From: Actinobacillus ureae ATCC 25976
GTDB taxonomy: Bacteria > Pseudomonadota > Gammaproteobacteria > Enterobacterales > Pasteurellaceae
Assembly (NCBI RefSeq): GCF_000188255.1
Contig: NZ_GL831080.1
Location: forward strand, 1,558,294 to 1,594,283
DNA length: 35,990 bases
Direction of reading: 5' to 3'
A model generated the notes under the pieces. The model made no database searches, was not told the origin of the DNA, and saw only the letters and a list, made by a program, of their open reading frames with translations. The position numbers and the translations under genes are program-made. Positions 27,821 through 35,990 of the stretch are shown here, piece after piece; within the stretch, counting starts at the first letter, position 1; the number at the start of each line of letters is the position of its first letter.

Positions 27821-29506
27821 TTATACGCTTTGTGCTTTTGCTAATTCTTCATCTCGCAATACACGACGTAAAATCTTACCAACATTGCTCTTTGGCAATT
27901 CATCTCGGAATTCAATCTCTCGAGGAATTTTATAGCCGGTCAAATACTGGCGGCAATAGTTACGTAATTCTTCTCGCGTTAAGCTCTCATCTTTTTTAGT
28001 TACAAAGATTTTAATTGCTTCATCTGATGCTTTACTTGGCACGCCAATTGCAACCACTTCGTTTACTTTCGGGTTATGCGCAACAACATCTTCAATTTCA
28101 TTCGGATAGACATTGAAGCCGGAAACAATGATCATATCTTTTTTACGATCAACAATGCGTAAATTCAGATCTTCGCCCATTACCACAATATCGCCGGTTG
28201 CCATCCAGCCATCTTTTAAAACCTCTGTCGTATCTTCCGGACGCTGCCAATAGCCTTTCATTACCTGAGGACCTTTTACCCAAAGTTCTCCTTGTTCACC
28301 CATTGTTACATCATGCCCTTCATCATCAACAATACGAATATCGGTATTTGGCACTGGAATCCCAATCGATCCGGTATGCTCGGTCGAATCAGAGCGAGTT
28401 GCCGCAATCAATGGTGAACATTCAGTCATACCATAGCCTTCAATGATATGGCTACCCGTTAATTCGTGCCAACGTTTTGCAACTGCAGATTGAATTGCTG
28501 CGCCGCCACCTACACTCAGTTTTAAATTTGAGAAATCAACTTCTTTGAAGTTTTCATTGTTTAATAAGGCATTAAATAGTGTATTAACACCCGTTAATGC
28601 TACAAAACGGTATTTTTTCAGCTCTTTAACGAACCCCGGAATATCTCTAGGATTTGTAATAAGTAATCCCGTTACTCCCAGCTCAATAAAGAGCAAACAA
28701 TTCACAGAAAGTGCAAAAACATGATAGAGAGGCAAAGGAATCACTGCAATACGCTCACGAGCATTCTTAAGCAATGGCTCTGCAACCCATTTTGCCTGCA
28801 GGACGTTTGCAATCACACTACTATGCGTCAACATTGCGCCTTTTGCAACGCCTGTTGTGCCACCGGTATATTGAAGAAACGCAAGATCATCTTTATAAAC
28901 CATCGGTTTTACATATTGACGCTGTTTACCGATACTTAATGCTTCGCGGAAACTTACTGCGTGCGGTAACTTATATTTAGGTACTAACTTTTTCACGTAT
29001 TTTACGACAAAGTTTACCAATGTACGTTTACCAAAAGAAAGCTGATCTCCCATACGAGTTAAAATTACGTGCTTAACACTCGTATCAAAAACCACTTTTT
29101 CTAATGTTGCTGCAAAATTTGATACAATAACGATTGCTTTCGCACCACTATCATTAAGTTGATGTTCAAGTTCTCTCGGGGTATATAGCGGATTAACATT
29201 CACCACAACTAACCCCGCACGTAAAGCACCGAATAATGCGATTGGATATTGCAATAAATTAGGCATCATTAATGCAATTCGTTCGCCTTTTTCTAGACGT
29301 AATTCATTTTGCAGATAAGCTGCAAAAGCGCGGCTACGCTCTTCTAACTTACGAAATGTTAATACTTTACCCATATTAATATAGGCCGGAATATCAGGAT
29401 GCTTACGCACAGCAGATTCAAGCATTTCAAGTAATGATTCATATTGATTAACATCAATAGTTTGAGCTGAACCTTCCGGGTAATTTTTTAACCAAATTTT
29501 CTCCAT
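27821..29506 (-). CDS. fadD: Long-chain fatty acid--CoA ligase
   Basis: FadD activates exogenous long-chain fatty acids to acyl-CoA at the inner face of the cytoplasmic membrane. The 561-aa length equals E. coli FadD. The ATP/AMP motif [14 protein letters not shown] (about residues 212-225), [11 protein letters not shown] (about 356-366), the hinge TGDIVVMGE and the FACS signature with [12 protein letters not shown] are present. The C-terminal catalytic lysine lies in [12 protein letters not shown]. In a pathogen without obvious beta-oxidation nearby it may mainly feed host lipids into phospholipid, which is inference. It is separated from rseC by 10 bases, so the two are probably co-transcribed (rseC-fadD). 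Confidence 0.95.
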   Translation of the reverse strand: MEKIWLKNYPEGSAQTIDVNQYESLLEMLESAVRKHPDIPAYINMGKVLTFRKLEERSRAFAAYLQNELRLEKGERIALMMPNLLQYPIALFGALRAGLVVVNVNPLYTPRELEHQLNDSGAKAIVIVSNFAATLEKVVFDTSVKHVILTRMGDQLSFGKRTLVNFVVKYVKKLVPKYKLPHAVSFREALSIGKQRQYVKPMVYKDDLAFLQYTGGTTGVAKGAMLTHSSVIANVLQAKWVAEPLLKNARERIAVIPLPLYHVFALSVNCLLFIELGVTGLLITNPRDIPGFVKELKKYRFVALTGVNTLFNALLNNENFKEVDFSNLKLSVGGGAAIQSAVAKRWHELTGSHIIEGYGMTECSPLIAATRSDSTEHTGSIGIPVPNTDIRIVDDEGHDVTMGEQGELWVKGPQVMKGYWQRPEDTTEVLKDGWMATGDIVVMGEDLNLRIVDRKKDMIIVSGFNVYPNEIEDVVAHNPKVNEVVAIGVPSKASDEAIKIFVTKKDESLTREELRNYCRQYLTGYKIPREIEFRDELPKSNVGKILRRVLRDEELAKAQSV

Positions 29507-29516
29507 ATTGTCTCCA

Positions 29517-29945
29517 TTAAATCCGTCCTAGAAATACGGGGGTAAACTCGCTTTCCCGTATTTGACTCATCATTTTTTTTATTCCGATAAAAGTCCCGCC
29601 GGTGCAAATACACATAGCAAGAACAACCAATAATTCATTTGCAAAAAGTTGAGAAAATCCGACCGCTGATAAAATTAATACCAATAACGGCATGACATAG
29701 ATCCAAAAAACACTACGCAGCAAAGTTTGCTCTGCGAGACCGATTCGAATTTGTTCGCCGACTGCAAGCTGTTCACTTACCTTTAATTCAAATTTCGGTG
29801 CAAATTTTTCCCCAGCTAAAGCAGATAAGGATTTTGTTCCGCAACTTTCTTTTGCCGCACACCCACCACACGCACTTTTAGCGCTACATTGTACGGTTGC
29901 TAAGCCATTCCGATAACTAATCACCGTTGCAATTTCAACCATCAT
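29517..29945 (-). CDS. rseC: SoxR-reducing system protein RseC
   Basis: RseC is an inner-membrane protein with an N-terminal cysteine cluster ([16 protein letters not shown], about residues 19-34) and two membrane helices ([19 protein letters not shown] and [17 protein letters not shown]). In E. coli it belongs to rpoE-rseABC and, with the Rsx complex, helps keep SoxR reduced. The frame opens at 29966, but AGGAG nine bases before the ATG at 29945 marks the start, giving 142 aa. It lies downstream of rseA, separated by an uptake-signal terminator and about 230 bases, with no rseB between. Confidence 0.85.
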   Translation of the reverse strand: MMVEIATVISYRNGLATVQCSAKSACGGCAAKESCGTKSLSALAGEKFAPKFELKVSEQLAVGEQIRIGLAEQTLLRSVFWIYVMPLLVLILSAVGFSQLFANELLVVLAMCICTGGTFIGIKKMMSQIRESEFTPVFLGRI

Positions 29946-30060
29946 TATTTTGTTCTCCTGCATCATGTACCCGCTAACCGCCTTAATTCGCAGAATAAAA
30001 ACATAATATTTCGTTTAATTCTCATCGGCTAGAGGACGGAGGTCTGAATAGGTAATAAAA

Positions 30061-30114
30061 AAGCGGTAAGATTGTAGCAAATTTTTGCAAAAAATTCGCT
30101 AAATCTTACCGCTT
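30061..30114 (-). terminator. Uptake-signal-like dyad, rseA terminator
   Basis: AAGCGGTAAGATT and AATCTTACCGCTT form a 13-bp perfect stem around a loop with TTTTGCAAAAA. It ends about 58 bases after the rseA stop and would separate rpoE-rseA from rseC. Confidence 0.65.
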
Positions 30115-30172
30115 AATTAGGCTAATAATTTAACCTGTTTAATAATGAAACGAAAATGACAGGCTTTCAAGC

Positions 30173-30802
30173 TTAGTTAGTCTTTTGCATTTCACTATTT
30201 TCAGCCGGTTCCATTGAAGATGTTTGAGCTCTTGCTTTTTGTTCTTCTGATAATGTTACTGCGCCAGCATTTGGACGACGTTGTAATTCGTTAGTTTGTA
30301 ATAACATATTAATTTTATCTTGTTGCTGTTCTAATTGAGTCGCCGTAGGCACATCTTTTTCAGGTGCGTTATAACTTACAGGCTGAACCGAATCACTAAA
30401 TGGTTGAGTTTGTAAAACAGGCTGATCTGCTTGTGCAATATCATTATCCGTTCCCATCATATTCACACCCAACACTGCAACTAAACACACAGATGCAGCA
30501 ATACCGGCTTGCATAAGTGGCGTCCCCCAACGTTTAAGTTTGAGTAACATACCTTTTGGCTGGGCCTGCTCATTCGCTGCTACCAATGATGGAGATTCAA
30601 TCTCTTCATTTTCAAGCAATGCTTCTATTTTTGCAGAGAAATTATCACCTAGAATGATTTCGTCACCATGCATAACACTGCTAATTGCATGGTAGCTAGC
30701 CCATTTTTGCTTTAATTCAGGATCGTTACATAATTCATTGATGAATGCATCATCAACATTATGCCCATCCATAAAAGCTGAAAGGGTTTCTCTTTGTTGC
30801 AT
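30173..30802 (-). CDS. rseA: Anti-sigma-E factor RseA
   Basis: RseA is a single-pass inner-membrane protein that holds RpoE inactive until DegS and RseP cleave it. The cytoplasmic N-terminus (QRETLSAFMDGH, NELCNDPELKQKWASYHAI) matches the sigma-binding domain. A membrane helix follows (AGIAASVCLVAVLGVNMMG, about residues 96-114). The periplasmic part has PVSYNAP, aligning with the PVS of the DegS cleavage site in E. coli, and QQQDKINMLLQTNELQRR, aligning with the RseB-binding region. The frame opens at 30859, but GGAG six bases before the ATG at 30802 and the family N-terminus fix the start (209 aa). It lies 19 bases after rpoE. Confidence 0.92.
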   Translation of the reverse strand: MQQRETLSAFMDGHNVDDAFINELCNDPELKQKWASYHAISSVMHGDEIILGDNFSAKIEALLENEEIESPSLVAANEQAQPKGMLLKLKRWGTPLMQAGIAASVCLVAVLGVNMMGTDNDIAQADQPVLQTQPFSDSVQPVSYNAPEKDVPTATQLEQQQDKINMLLQTNELQRRPNAGAVTLSEEQKARAQTSSMEPAENSEMQKTN

Positions 30803-30821
30803 AATAAACTCCGATTGAATC

Positions 30822-31400
30822 TTAAATCTGCTGCATAAGAGGATTAATTTTTGCATCAATTGCTTCTCTTGCCCTGAAGATACGTGAACGAACCGTACCT
30901 ACCGGACATTGCATTACTTCTGCAATTTCCTCATAGCTTAACCCTTCTAACTCACGCAAGGTAATTGCGGTTTTAAGCTCTTCAGGCAAGCTCTCAATTG
31001 TGTCGAAAACAACACGTTTTAATTCTTCGGACAACACCATACTTTCCGGCGTATCCCCCTCACGAAGCTGTACACCTGCATCAAAACTTTCAGCATCTTC
31101 TGCCAAAATATCTTCTTTAGGCGGACGTCTTCCTAAGGCTGTTAAGTGATTCTTAGCTGTATTTACTGCAATACGATAAAGCCATGTATAAAAAGCGCTT
31201 TCTCCACGGAAAGACTCTAATGAGCGATAAGCTTTAATAAATGATTCTTGCACAATATCTGGAATATCATCGCGTGCGACATAACGGGTTAATAGACCCG
31301 CTACTCTATTTTGATAACGCACGACGAGTAAATTAAATGCTTTTTTGTCACCTTGCTGTGCACGCCCAACCAAAATTTGATCGGCTACCTGCTCACTCAT
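30822..31400 (-). CDS. rpoE: Extracytoplasmic stress sigma factor RpoE (sigma-E)
   Basis: RpoE is an ECF sigma factor directing the envelope stress regulon. The 192-aa product has region 2 (VQESFIKAYRSLESFRGESAFYTWLYRIAVN, about residues 50-80) and region 4 (LEGLSYEEIAEVMQCPVGTVRSRIFRARE, about 150-178), with the helix-turn-helix. It heads an operon with rseA. Upstream is a good sigma-E-type promoter, so autoregulation is likely. The ribosome site is AGGAG with rather long spacing to the ATG. Confidence 0.97.
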   Translation of the reverse strand: MSEQVADQILVGRAQQGDKKAFNLLVVRYQNRVAGLLTRYVARDDIPDIVQESFIKAYRSLESFRGESAFYTWLYRIAVNTAKNHLTALGRRPPKEDILAEDAESFDAGVQLREGDTPESMVLSEELKRVVFDTIESLPEELKTAITLRELEGLSYEEIAEVMQCPVGTVRSRIFRAREAIDAKINPLMQQI

Positions 31401-31464
31401 CTATCTGCGTTCTCCTAACTTAGTTACGCGTATATTCTTTCATCACTTTCACATCGTATATCAC

Positions 31465-31491
31465 TTAGTATATAAAACCATTAAAAGTTCC
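31465..31491 (-). promoter_or_regulatory. Sigma-E-type promoter of rpoE
   Basis: On the minus strand GGAACTT (-35, 31485-31491) is followed after 15 bases by ACTAA (-10, 31465-31469). This matches the RpoE consensus GGAACTT...TCTAA at all but one core base. It lies about 65 bases before the rpoE start. Confidence 0.7.
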
Positions 31492-31642
31492 TAAAAGAAT
31501 AGGCTAATTAAAAAATTTACAAATCATTTTAATCCGAATACATAAGAAGCCAGTATTGACGCAAATATATGCTGCTTACTAGACTGCTCAGGTATAAGAA
31601 AATTCAATTTTTCGCTAACAAAAAGATCATTATCCTATAAAT

Positions 31643-31698
31643 GAAGCGGTCAGATTTTACTGGATTTTCGTAAAAATACCACTCTATCTGACCGCTTC
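31643..31698 (-). terminator. Uptake-signal-like dyad, leuA terminator
   Basis: GAAGCGGTCAGAT and ATCTGACCGCTTC form a 13-bp perfect stem, about 33 bases after the leuA stop. The rest of the 31401-31730 gap holds the rpoE promoter and leader, and no further ORF. Confidence 0.7.
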
Positions 31699-31730
31699 TT
31701 TCTATTTTTTAATATTTTCTGATGTTTTTT

Positions 31731-33278
31731 CTATTTCTTTGCTTTTAAATCCGCAACTTTATGCGCACGATAAATAGCATTAATCGCATGAATTAAAGCA
31801 CGAGCTGATGATTCAACAATATCGGTTGCTAAACCTACACCGTGGAAACGACGACCTTCATGTTCAACCACAATATCCACTTGCCCAAGCGCTTCTGCTC
31901 CCTCGCCTTTTGCGGTAAGGTTATAATGCGACATTTTAATATCCATTCCTACAATTTTAAGAATCGCATTATACACAGCATCTACCGGACCGTTACCACC
32001 GTTTGACACTTCACTCACACGCTTACCATCAAGTTCAACTTGAACAAAAGCAGAAGCCGGTAAACCGCTAACCATTTGTGAAGTAATTACGTCTAAATGT
32101 AATCTGTCTTCATCACCGGCTTGCATATCAATAAAGGCAAGCGCTTCTAAATCATAGTCAAACACCTGACCTTTCTTATCTGCTAATTTTAAGAATGCGT
32201 CATAAAGTTTATCCAAATCATAGTCACTTTCTTGATATCCCATTTCCGTCATATGATTTTTTACAGCCGCACGCCCCGAACGAGCAGTAAGATTTAATTT
32301 TTCTTTCTTCAAGCCGATTGTTTCAGGCGACATAATTTCATAAGTATTTTTGTTTTTCACCATACCGTCTTGGTGAATACCTGATGAATGTGCAAATGCA
32401 TTTGAACCGACAATCGCTTTATTCGGCTGAATCGGCATATTACATAATTGGCTGACCATTTGGCTAACACGATGAATTTCTTGCGTGTTAATGCGAGTAT
32501 CTTTGCCATTGAACATATCTTGGCGAGTTTTGATTGCCATTACTACTTCTTCTAATGCCGTATTACCTGCACGTTCACCGATACCGTTAATCGTACATTC
32601 AATTTGTCTCGCACCGTTTAACACGGCAGTGAGAGAATTTGCCGTTGCCATACCCAAATCATTGTGGCAATGCACTGAAACAACCGCTTTATCAATATTC
32701 GGTACTCGGTTCATCACATTGGCAATAATATCTCCATATTGTGTTGGCAAGCAGTAACCGACCGTATCCGGAATATTTACTGTGGTTGCACCCGCATTGA
32801 TTGCCGCTTCAACAATACGACAAATATTGTCGATACCAGTACGCCCCGCATCTTCACACGAAAATTCCACATCATCGGTATAACTTCTTGCGCGTTTTAC
32901 TGCATGCACCGCCATTTCAACTACATCATCAAATGAACGTTTTAATTTAGATTCTACGTGAATAGCTGAGCTTGCAATAAAAGTGTGAATACGGAATGCT
33001 TCTGCAACTTTTAACGCCTCCGCTGCAACATCAATATCTTTATCTACCGCACGAGATAATGCACAAACACGACTATTTTTAATATGTTGCGCAATAGTTT
33101 TTACCGATTCAAAATCTCCTGCAGATGACACGGGAAAACCTACTTCCATCACATCAACACCTAAACGCTCCAGTGCTAAAGCAATTTGGAGTTTTTCTTT
33201 TACGGTTAAACTTGCTTTTAGTGCTTGTTCGCCATCACGTAATGTCGTATCAAAAATAATAATGTTGTTATTGCTCAT
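31731..33278 (-). CDS. leuA: 2-isopropylmalate synthase
   Basis: LeuA condenses acetyl-CoA with 2-oxoisovalerate, the first committed step of leucine synthesis. The product is 515 aa (E. coli 523). It has the N-terminal [10 protein letters not shown] (about residues 8-17), the metal-binding [11 protein letters not shown] (about 203-213), the [11 protein letters not shown] segment and the C-terminal leucine-sensing domain ([10 protein letters not shown]-like [31 protein letters not shown]). The frame opens at 33290, but [10 protein letters not shown] at 33278, with GGAAAAG upstream, fits the family better. leuB, leuC and leuD are not adjacent. Expression is controlled by the attenuator at 33381-33500. 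Confidence 0.96.
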   Translation of the reverse strand: MSNNNIIIFDTTLRDGEQALKASLTVKEKLQIALALERLGVDVMEVGFPVSSAGDFESVKTIAQHIKNSRVCALSRAVDKDIDVAAEALKVAEAFRIHTFIASSAIHVESKLKRSFDDVVEMAVHAVKRARSYTDDVEFSCEDAGRTGIDNICRIVEAAINAGATTVNIPDTVGYCLPTQYGDIIANVMNRVPNIDKAVVSVHCHNDLGMATANSLTAVLNGARQIECTINGIGERAGNTALEEVVMAIKTRQDMFNGKDTRINTQEIHRVSQMVSQLCNMPIQPNKAIVGSNAFAHSSGIHQDGMVKNKNTYEIMSPETIGLKKEKLNLTARSGRAAVKNHMTEMGYQESDYDLDKLYDAFLKLADKKGQVFDYDLEALAFIDMQAGDEDRLHLDVITSQMVSGLPASAFVQVELDGKRVSEVSNGGNGPVDAVYNAILKIVGMDIKMSHYNLTAKGEGAEALGQVDIVVEHEGRRFHGVGLATDIVESSARALIHAINAIYRAHKVADLKAKK

Positions 33279-33380
33279 GGGCTTTTCCATTAGTGTTAAA
33301 ACACCGATTTAATTAAAATGAGTAAAATACCTACGATAAACACTCGTTTTTCTTTTTTATTATTTCTTTTAAAAGTTAAG

Positions 33381-33403
33381 AAAAAAACCGCATCGATGTG
33401 CGG
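33381..33403 (-). terminator. leu attenuator terminator
   Basis: CCGCA-CATCGA-TGCGG followed by seven T forms a Rho-independent terminator, about 100 bases before leuA. Its left arm (CGCACA) is complementary to TGTGCG at the end of the leader ORF, which in turn can pair with the upstream TCGCA. These are the mutually exclusive stems expected of an attenuator. Confidence 0.85.
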
Positions 33404-33443
33404 GTAAAGTGTGGATAGTGAACTATTTTCGTCCAACCAACCT

Positions 33444-33500
33444 TTATCTTCGCACAGAATGCGATAACAGAAGAAGTCGAAGAGAAAGTAGTTTTTCCAT
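33444..33500 (-). CDS. leuL: leu operon leader peptide
   Basis: An 18-codon ORF encodes MEKLLSLRLLLLSHSVRR, with seven leucines among codons 4-12 (CTA, CTT, CTT, CTT, CTT, CTG, TTA). It ends 41 bases before the attenuator hairpin and 166 bases before leuA. Ribosome stalling at the Leu codons when charged tRNA-Leu is scarce would free region 2 (TGTGCG, within the last codons) to pair with CGCACA and prevent the terminator. No strong ribosome site is visible, which is the weak point. The composition and position are otherwise diagnostic. Confidence 0.85.
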   Translation of the reverse strand: MEKLLSLRLLLLSHSVRR

Positions 33501-33548
33501 TGTGTTGTGTGTGTTTATGTTTGCATAGTTATTCGAAATACAAGAGCT

Positions 33549-33576
33549 ATATTAGCCTCAAATAGAGTGAGGTCAA
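33549..33576 (-). promoter_or_regulatory. Sigma-70-like promoter of the leu leader
   Basis: On the minus strand TTGACC (33571-33576) and TAATAT (33549-33554) are separated by 16 bases, about 49 bases before the leader ORF. The remaining stretch to the yigL start (33577-33867) is AT-rich, with no ORF. It should also hold the yigL promoter, which I could not place confidently. Confidence 0.6.
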
Positions 33577-33867
33577 TAGAATTTTTCACTCCTCGCAAAC
33601 GTTTTCTTGGTAATTTCAAATATAAAACAGTGATAAATTCTTCATTTAATAAATTAATTAGCAATTAATCCCAAATTAAGATTATTCCTCCAAATAAAAG
33701 CAATGCCTTTTGAGAAATAACAAAGCCTTACACTTTTTATTCGTTTTGTGATTTTTTAAACGATTTTTGGTTAAAATAACGTAAAATCACTATTTTCTTT
33801 GAAGATAAAGCTTAAATTTGCTAACCTTTGCAGAATAATTGTCTAAAAAATATTTGAGGAAATAACA

Positions 33868-34683
33868 ATGAATCAATCATTTAAAGCCATCGTTTCAGAT
33901 TTAGACGGAACCTTATTAAATGCAGAACATAAAATTGGCAATTTTACGATTGAAACATTAAGTAAACTTGCTGCTCAAGGTGTTGATATTTTTCTGGCGA
34001 CCGGACGAAATTTGCCAGACGTGAAACACATTATCAATAAAGTCGATTTAAAAGAAGCGATGCTAATTACTTCAAATGGTGCAAGAGCTAATTTCCTTTC
34101 CGGTGATACCGTCCTAAACCATTACATTCCCGAAGAACTTGCCTTTCAATTAATGCAAATACCTTTTGATCCAACTCGTGTGTGCCTTAATACCTATCAA
34201 GGCGATGAGTGGTTTATCAACATTGATATCGAACAACTGAAAAAATATCACAAAGATTCCGGTTTTACCTATCAAGTTACCGATTTCAGCCAACATCACG
34301 GAAAACAAACGGAAAAAGTGTTCTTTATCGGGAAAACACCAGAAGATCTTATTCCGATCGAGACTTATATTCGACAACATTCCGGGGATCAGCTTTATAT
34401 TACTTACTCAGGTATTTTATGCTTAGAGATTATGCATAAATCCGTTTGTAAAGCGAATGCACTTGAGGAATTAGCCAGATTACGAGGCTATACCTTACAA
34501 GATTGTTTAGCATTCGGTGACGGTATGAACGATATAGAAATGCTTGCTCGTGTCGGCAAAGGTTGCATTATGGAGAATGCCGACCCAAGGCTAAAACAAG
34601 CCCTTCCACATAACGAGGTAATCGGTAATCACAAACATGAAGCAGTCGCTAGCTATATCCGTGCAACCTTTGGTATTATTTAA
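33868..34683 (+). CDS. yigL: Cof-type HAD-IIB phosphatase, YigL-like
   Basis: The 271-aa product is a haloacid dehalogenase phosphatase of class IIB. Motif I is SDLDGTLL (about residues 10-17), motif II TSNGAR (about 68-73), and motif IV FGDGMNDIEML (about 213-223), with Lys in the SVCKANALEEL segment between them. The blocks LITSNGAR, GDEWFIN and GKGCIME resemble E. coli YigL, a pyridoxal phosphate and sugar phosphate phosphatase. Orthology is likely, but the substrate is not proven by sequence. The ribosome site is GAGGAAAT. It is divergent from leuA and terminated by an uptake-signal dyad. Confidence 0.87.
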   Translation: MNQSFKAIVSDLDGTLLNAEHKIGNFTIETLSKLAAQGVDIFLATGRNLPDVKHIINKVDLKEAMLITSNGARANFLSGDTVLNHYIPEELAFQLMQIPFDPTRVCLNTYQGDEWFINIDIEQLKKYHKDSGFTYQVTDFSQHHGKQTEKVFFIGKTPEDLIPIETYIRQHSGDQLYITYSGILCLEIMHKSVCKANALEELARLRGYTLQDCLAFGDGMNDIEMLARVGKGCIMENADPRLKQALPHNEVIGNHKHEAVASYIRATFGII

Positions 34684-34692
34684 GTTTCAAGT

Positions 34693-34747
34693 AAGCGGTC
34701 AAATTTCGGAATTATTTTGCAAAAAACAGGTCAAAAACGACCGCTTA
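34693..34747 (+). terminator. Uptake-signal dyad, yigL terminator
   Basis: TAAGCGGTC and GACCGCTTA face each other around a loop with TTTTGCAAAAAA. It starts about 10 bases after the yigL stop and ends about 36 bases before the macA remnant. Confidence 0.65.
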
Positions 34748-34782
34748 TTTATTGATCTTTACCCACTAAAATTGGAAAACAA

Positions 34783-35930
34783 ATGAAACTAAAACCTATC
34801 ATTACCGCATTAGTGCTTGCGGGTATTACAACCGCAGGTTACTTCTATTTTTCGAGTAGCGATGAGGCGCAACAAATTCACTATATAACCGAACCGGTTA
34901 CTCGCAACACGATAGATAAAAGTGTGCTGGCAACTGGCTCGGTGCGTGCAAGCAAACGTACTGAAGTTGGTGCGCAAGTTTCAGGGAAAATTATTAATCG
35001 GTCAAAAAAGGTGATCTGATTGCCGATATTGACTCTAGTAACCAAAGTAACAGTTTAAGCACGGCAGAAGCCAATCTTGCTTCTTATCAAGCCAAGTTAT
35101 CTTCTGCACAAGTGGCTTTAGAAGTAGCACAATCAAATTACACACGTTTGAGTAAATTATATAAACAAGCTAGTGCCTCTCAATCCGATCTTGAAACGGC
35201 TAAAAATACTTTAGCCGCTGCTAAAGCAAGTGTGGATGAAGCAAAATCACAAATCAAATCGGCACAAATTTCGGTAGCTGATGCAAGAACCAATTTAAAT
35301 TACACCCAAATCGTCTCACCAATGGATGGAACAATTGTATCCGTTCCAATTTCAGTTGGGCAAATCGTGAATTCGGCACAAACCTCACCAACCATTGTGC
35401 ACGTTGCCGACTTATCAAAAATGTTAATCAAATTGGAGATTTCCGAAGGTGATATTGCTCAAGTAACAAAAGGGCAAAATATGACCTTTTCTACGCTTGC
35501 CGAACCGAATCATAAATATCACAGCAAAATTGATAGCGTTGATCCGGCATTAACTACGCTCAGTGATGATAGTGCCTCAAACAAATATACTGAAAAGCCG
35601 GTAATACCGAGGCAATTTATTACTATGCGAATTCTTTAGTGGATAATGCTGAACAACGTTTACGGATTGGTATGACCGTGCAGGACAAGTAGAAATTGCC
35701 AAACGTGAAAACGTGCTTGTGGTGCCGACATCGGCGTTAAAGAAAAAAGGTAACGAAACCTTTATACAAGTTTTAGAAAACAATCAACCAATTAAAAAGA
35801 AAGTCGAATTAGGGTTAGCCGATATACGGAAATCATAGCCGGTGTAGCCGAGGGTGAAAAAGTGATTACAACGCAGCGTTCAGACAGTGAACAAATCAGT
35901 ATGCAACCACGTAGCAGAGGCCCCTTCTAA
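34783..35930 (+). pseudogene. macA: MacA-like periplasmic adaptor of the MacAB efflux pump, multiply frameshifted
   Basis: MacA links the ABC transporter MacB to an outer-membrane channel for macrolide or peptide export. The N-terminal anchor helix and SVLATGSVRASKRTEVGAQVSGKI match the family. Near 35000 about 22 bases seem to be missing (the LSVAIGDK-equivalent of the lipoyl domain), shifting to VKKGDLIADIDSS. The coiled-coil hairpin (about 35050-35310) is intact. Further shifts follow near 35593 (A-run), 35683 and 35825, each restorable: EAGNTEAIYYYANS, AGQVEIAKRENVLVVPTSAL, YTEIIAGVAEGEKV, ending RGPF at 35930. At least four lesions exclude function. No macB follows. The IS end begins 24 bases later. 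Confidence 0.88.
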
Positions 35931-35954
35931 TCTAGAAAAAACAAGCGGTCGAAA

Positions 35955-35990
35955 TGATCTGACCCCAAAAAGTTAGACTGTTTAATTGGC
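35955..35990 (+). mobile_element. Left terminus of an IS3-like insertion sequence (partial)
   Basis: TGATCTGACCCCAAAAAGTT followed by AGACTGTTTAATTGGC runs off the window. Its first 20 bases match the reverse complement of window bases 1-20. The TG start and the GACCCCAAAAAGTTAGAC core are typical of IS3-family (IS150-like) ends. An uptake signal (ACAAGCGGTC) lies just outside it at 35941-35950. The insertion follows the macA remnant, where macB would be expected. Confidence 0.6.

Noticed and set aside
1-35990. CRISPR array, tRNA, rRNA, prophage or toxin-antitoxin cassette
   Set aside because: No regularly spaced repeats, no cloverleaf-like sequence, and no integrase, phage or toxin-like ORF was seen on either strand.

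Overview
The window reads as a chromosomal segment from a member of the Pasteurellaceae, most likely an Actinobacillus close to A. pleuropneumoniae. The evidence is AT-rich gamma-proteobacterial coding sequence, many copies of the Apl-type DNA uptake signal (ACAAGCGGT / ACCGCTTGT), often as inverted pairs at gene ends, and a riboswitch-led ribD-ribE-ribBA-ribH operon of the kind described for A. pleuropneumoniae. Species assignment is inference. Both window ends look like termini of the same IS3-like insertion sequence, so the window may be a complete contig bounded by two IS copies.

Layout. 1-20: IS right end. 95-4046 (-): riboflavin operon ribD-ribE-ribBA-ribH with an FMN riboswitch and a leader terminator upstream. 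4103-8317 (-): glpA-glpB-glpC, anaerobic glycerol-3-phosphate (G3P) dehydrogenase, all broken. 8581-11325 (+): glpQ and glpT, divergent from glpA, also broken. 11468-12376 (+): a broken secreted protein gene. 12457-14939 (+): lon with a heat-shock-like promoter. 14995-18462 (-): dxr and relA. 18638-20106 (+): hemA with a structured leader. 20238-21227 (-): a luciferase-like monooxygenase. 21428-26994 (+): der, hldE, pyrR-like, surA, rsmA. 27119-31491 (-): upp, fadD, rseC, rseA and rpoE with a sigma-E-like promoter. 31731-33576 (-): leuA with a leucine leader peptide and attenuator. 33868-34683 (+): yigL-like HAD phosphatase. 34783-35930 (+): broken macA. 35955-35990: IS left end.

The most striking signal is the pattern of decay. 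All five genes for scavenging and oxidising G3P and glycerophosphodiesters (glpA, glpB, glpC, glpQ, glpT) carry frameshifts. Four also carry nonsense codons, and glpC has lost a cluster-ligand cysteine. The neighbouring housekeeping genes are all intact. The CRP and GlpR-type operators of the dead locus remain recognisable. macA and the gene after glpT are decaying in the same way. Because the lesions are clustered by pathway and include substitutions as well as indels, loss of a metabolic module is a better explanation than scattered sequencing error. Independent reads would settle it.

Regulatory architecture is well preserved elsewhere: an FMN riboswitch, a leu attenuator with seven Leu codons, a possible hemA leader terminator, a sigma-32-like lon promoter and a sigma-E-like rpoE promoter. 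At the rpoE locus rseB is absent between rseA and rseC, although RseA keeps the region expected to bind RseB. No tRNA, rRNA, CRISPR array or prophage was seen.
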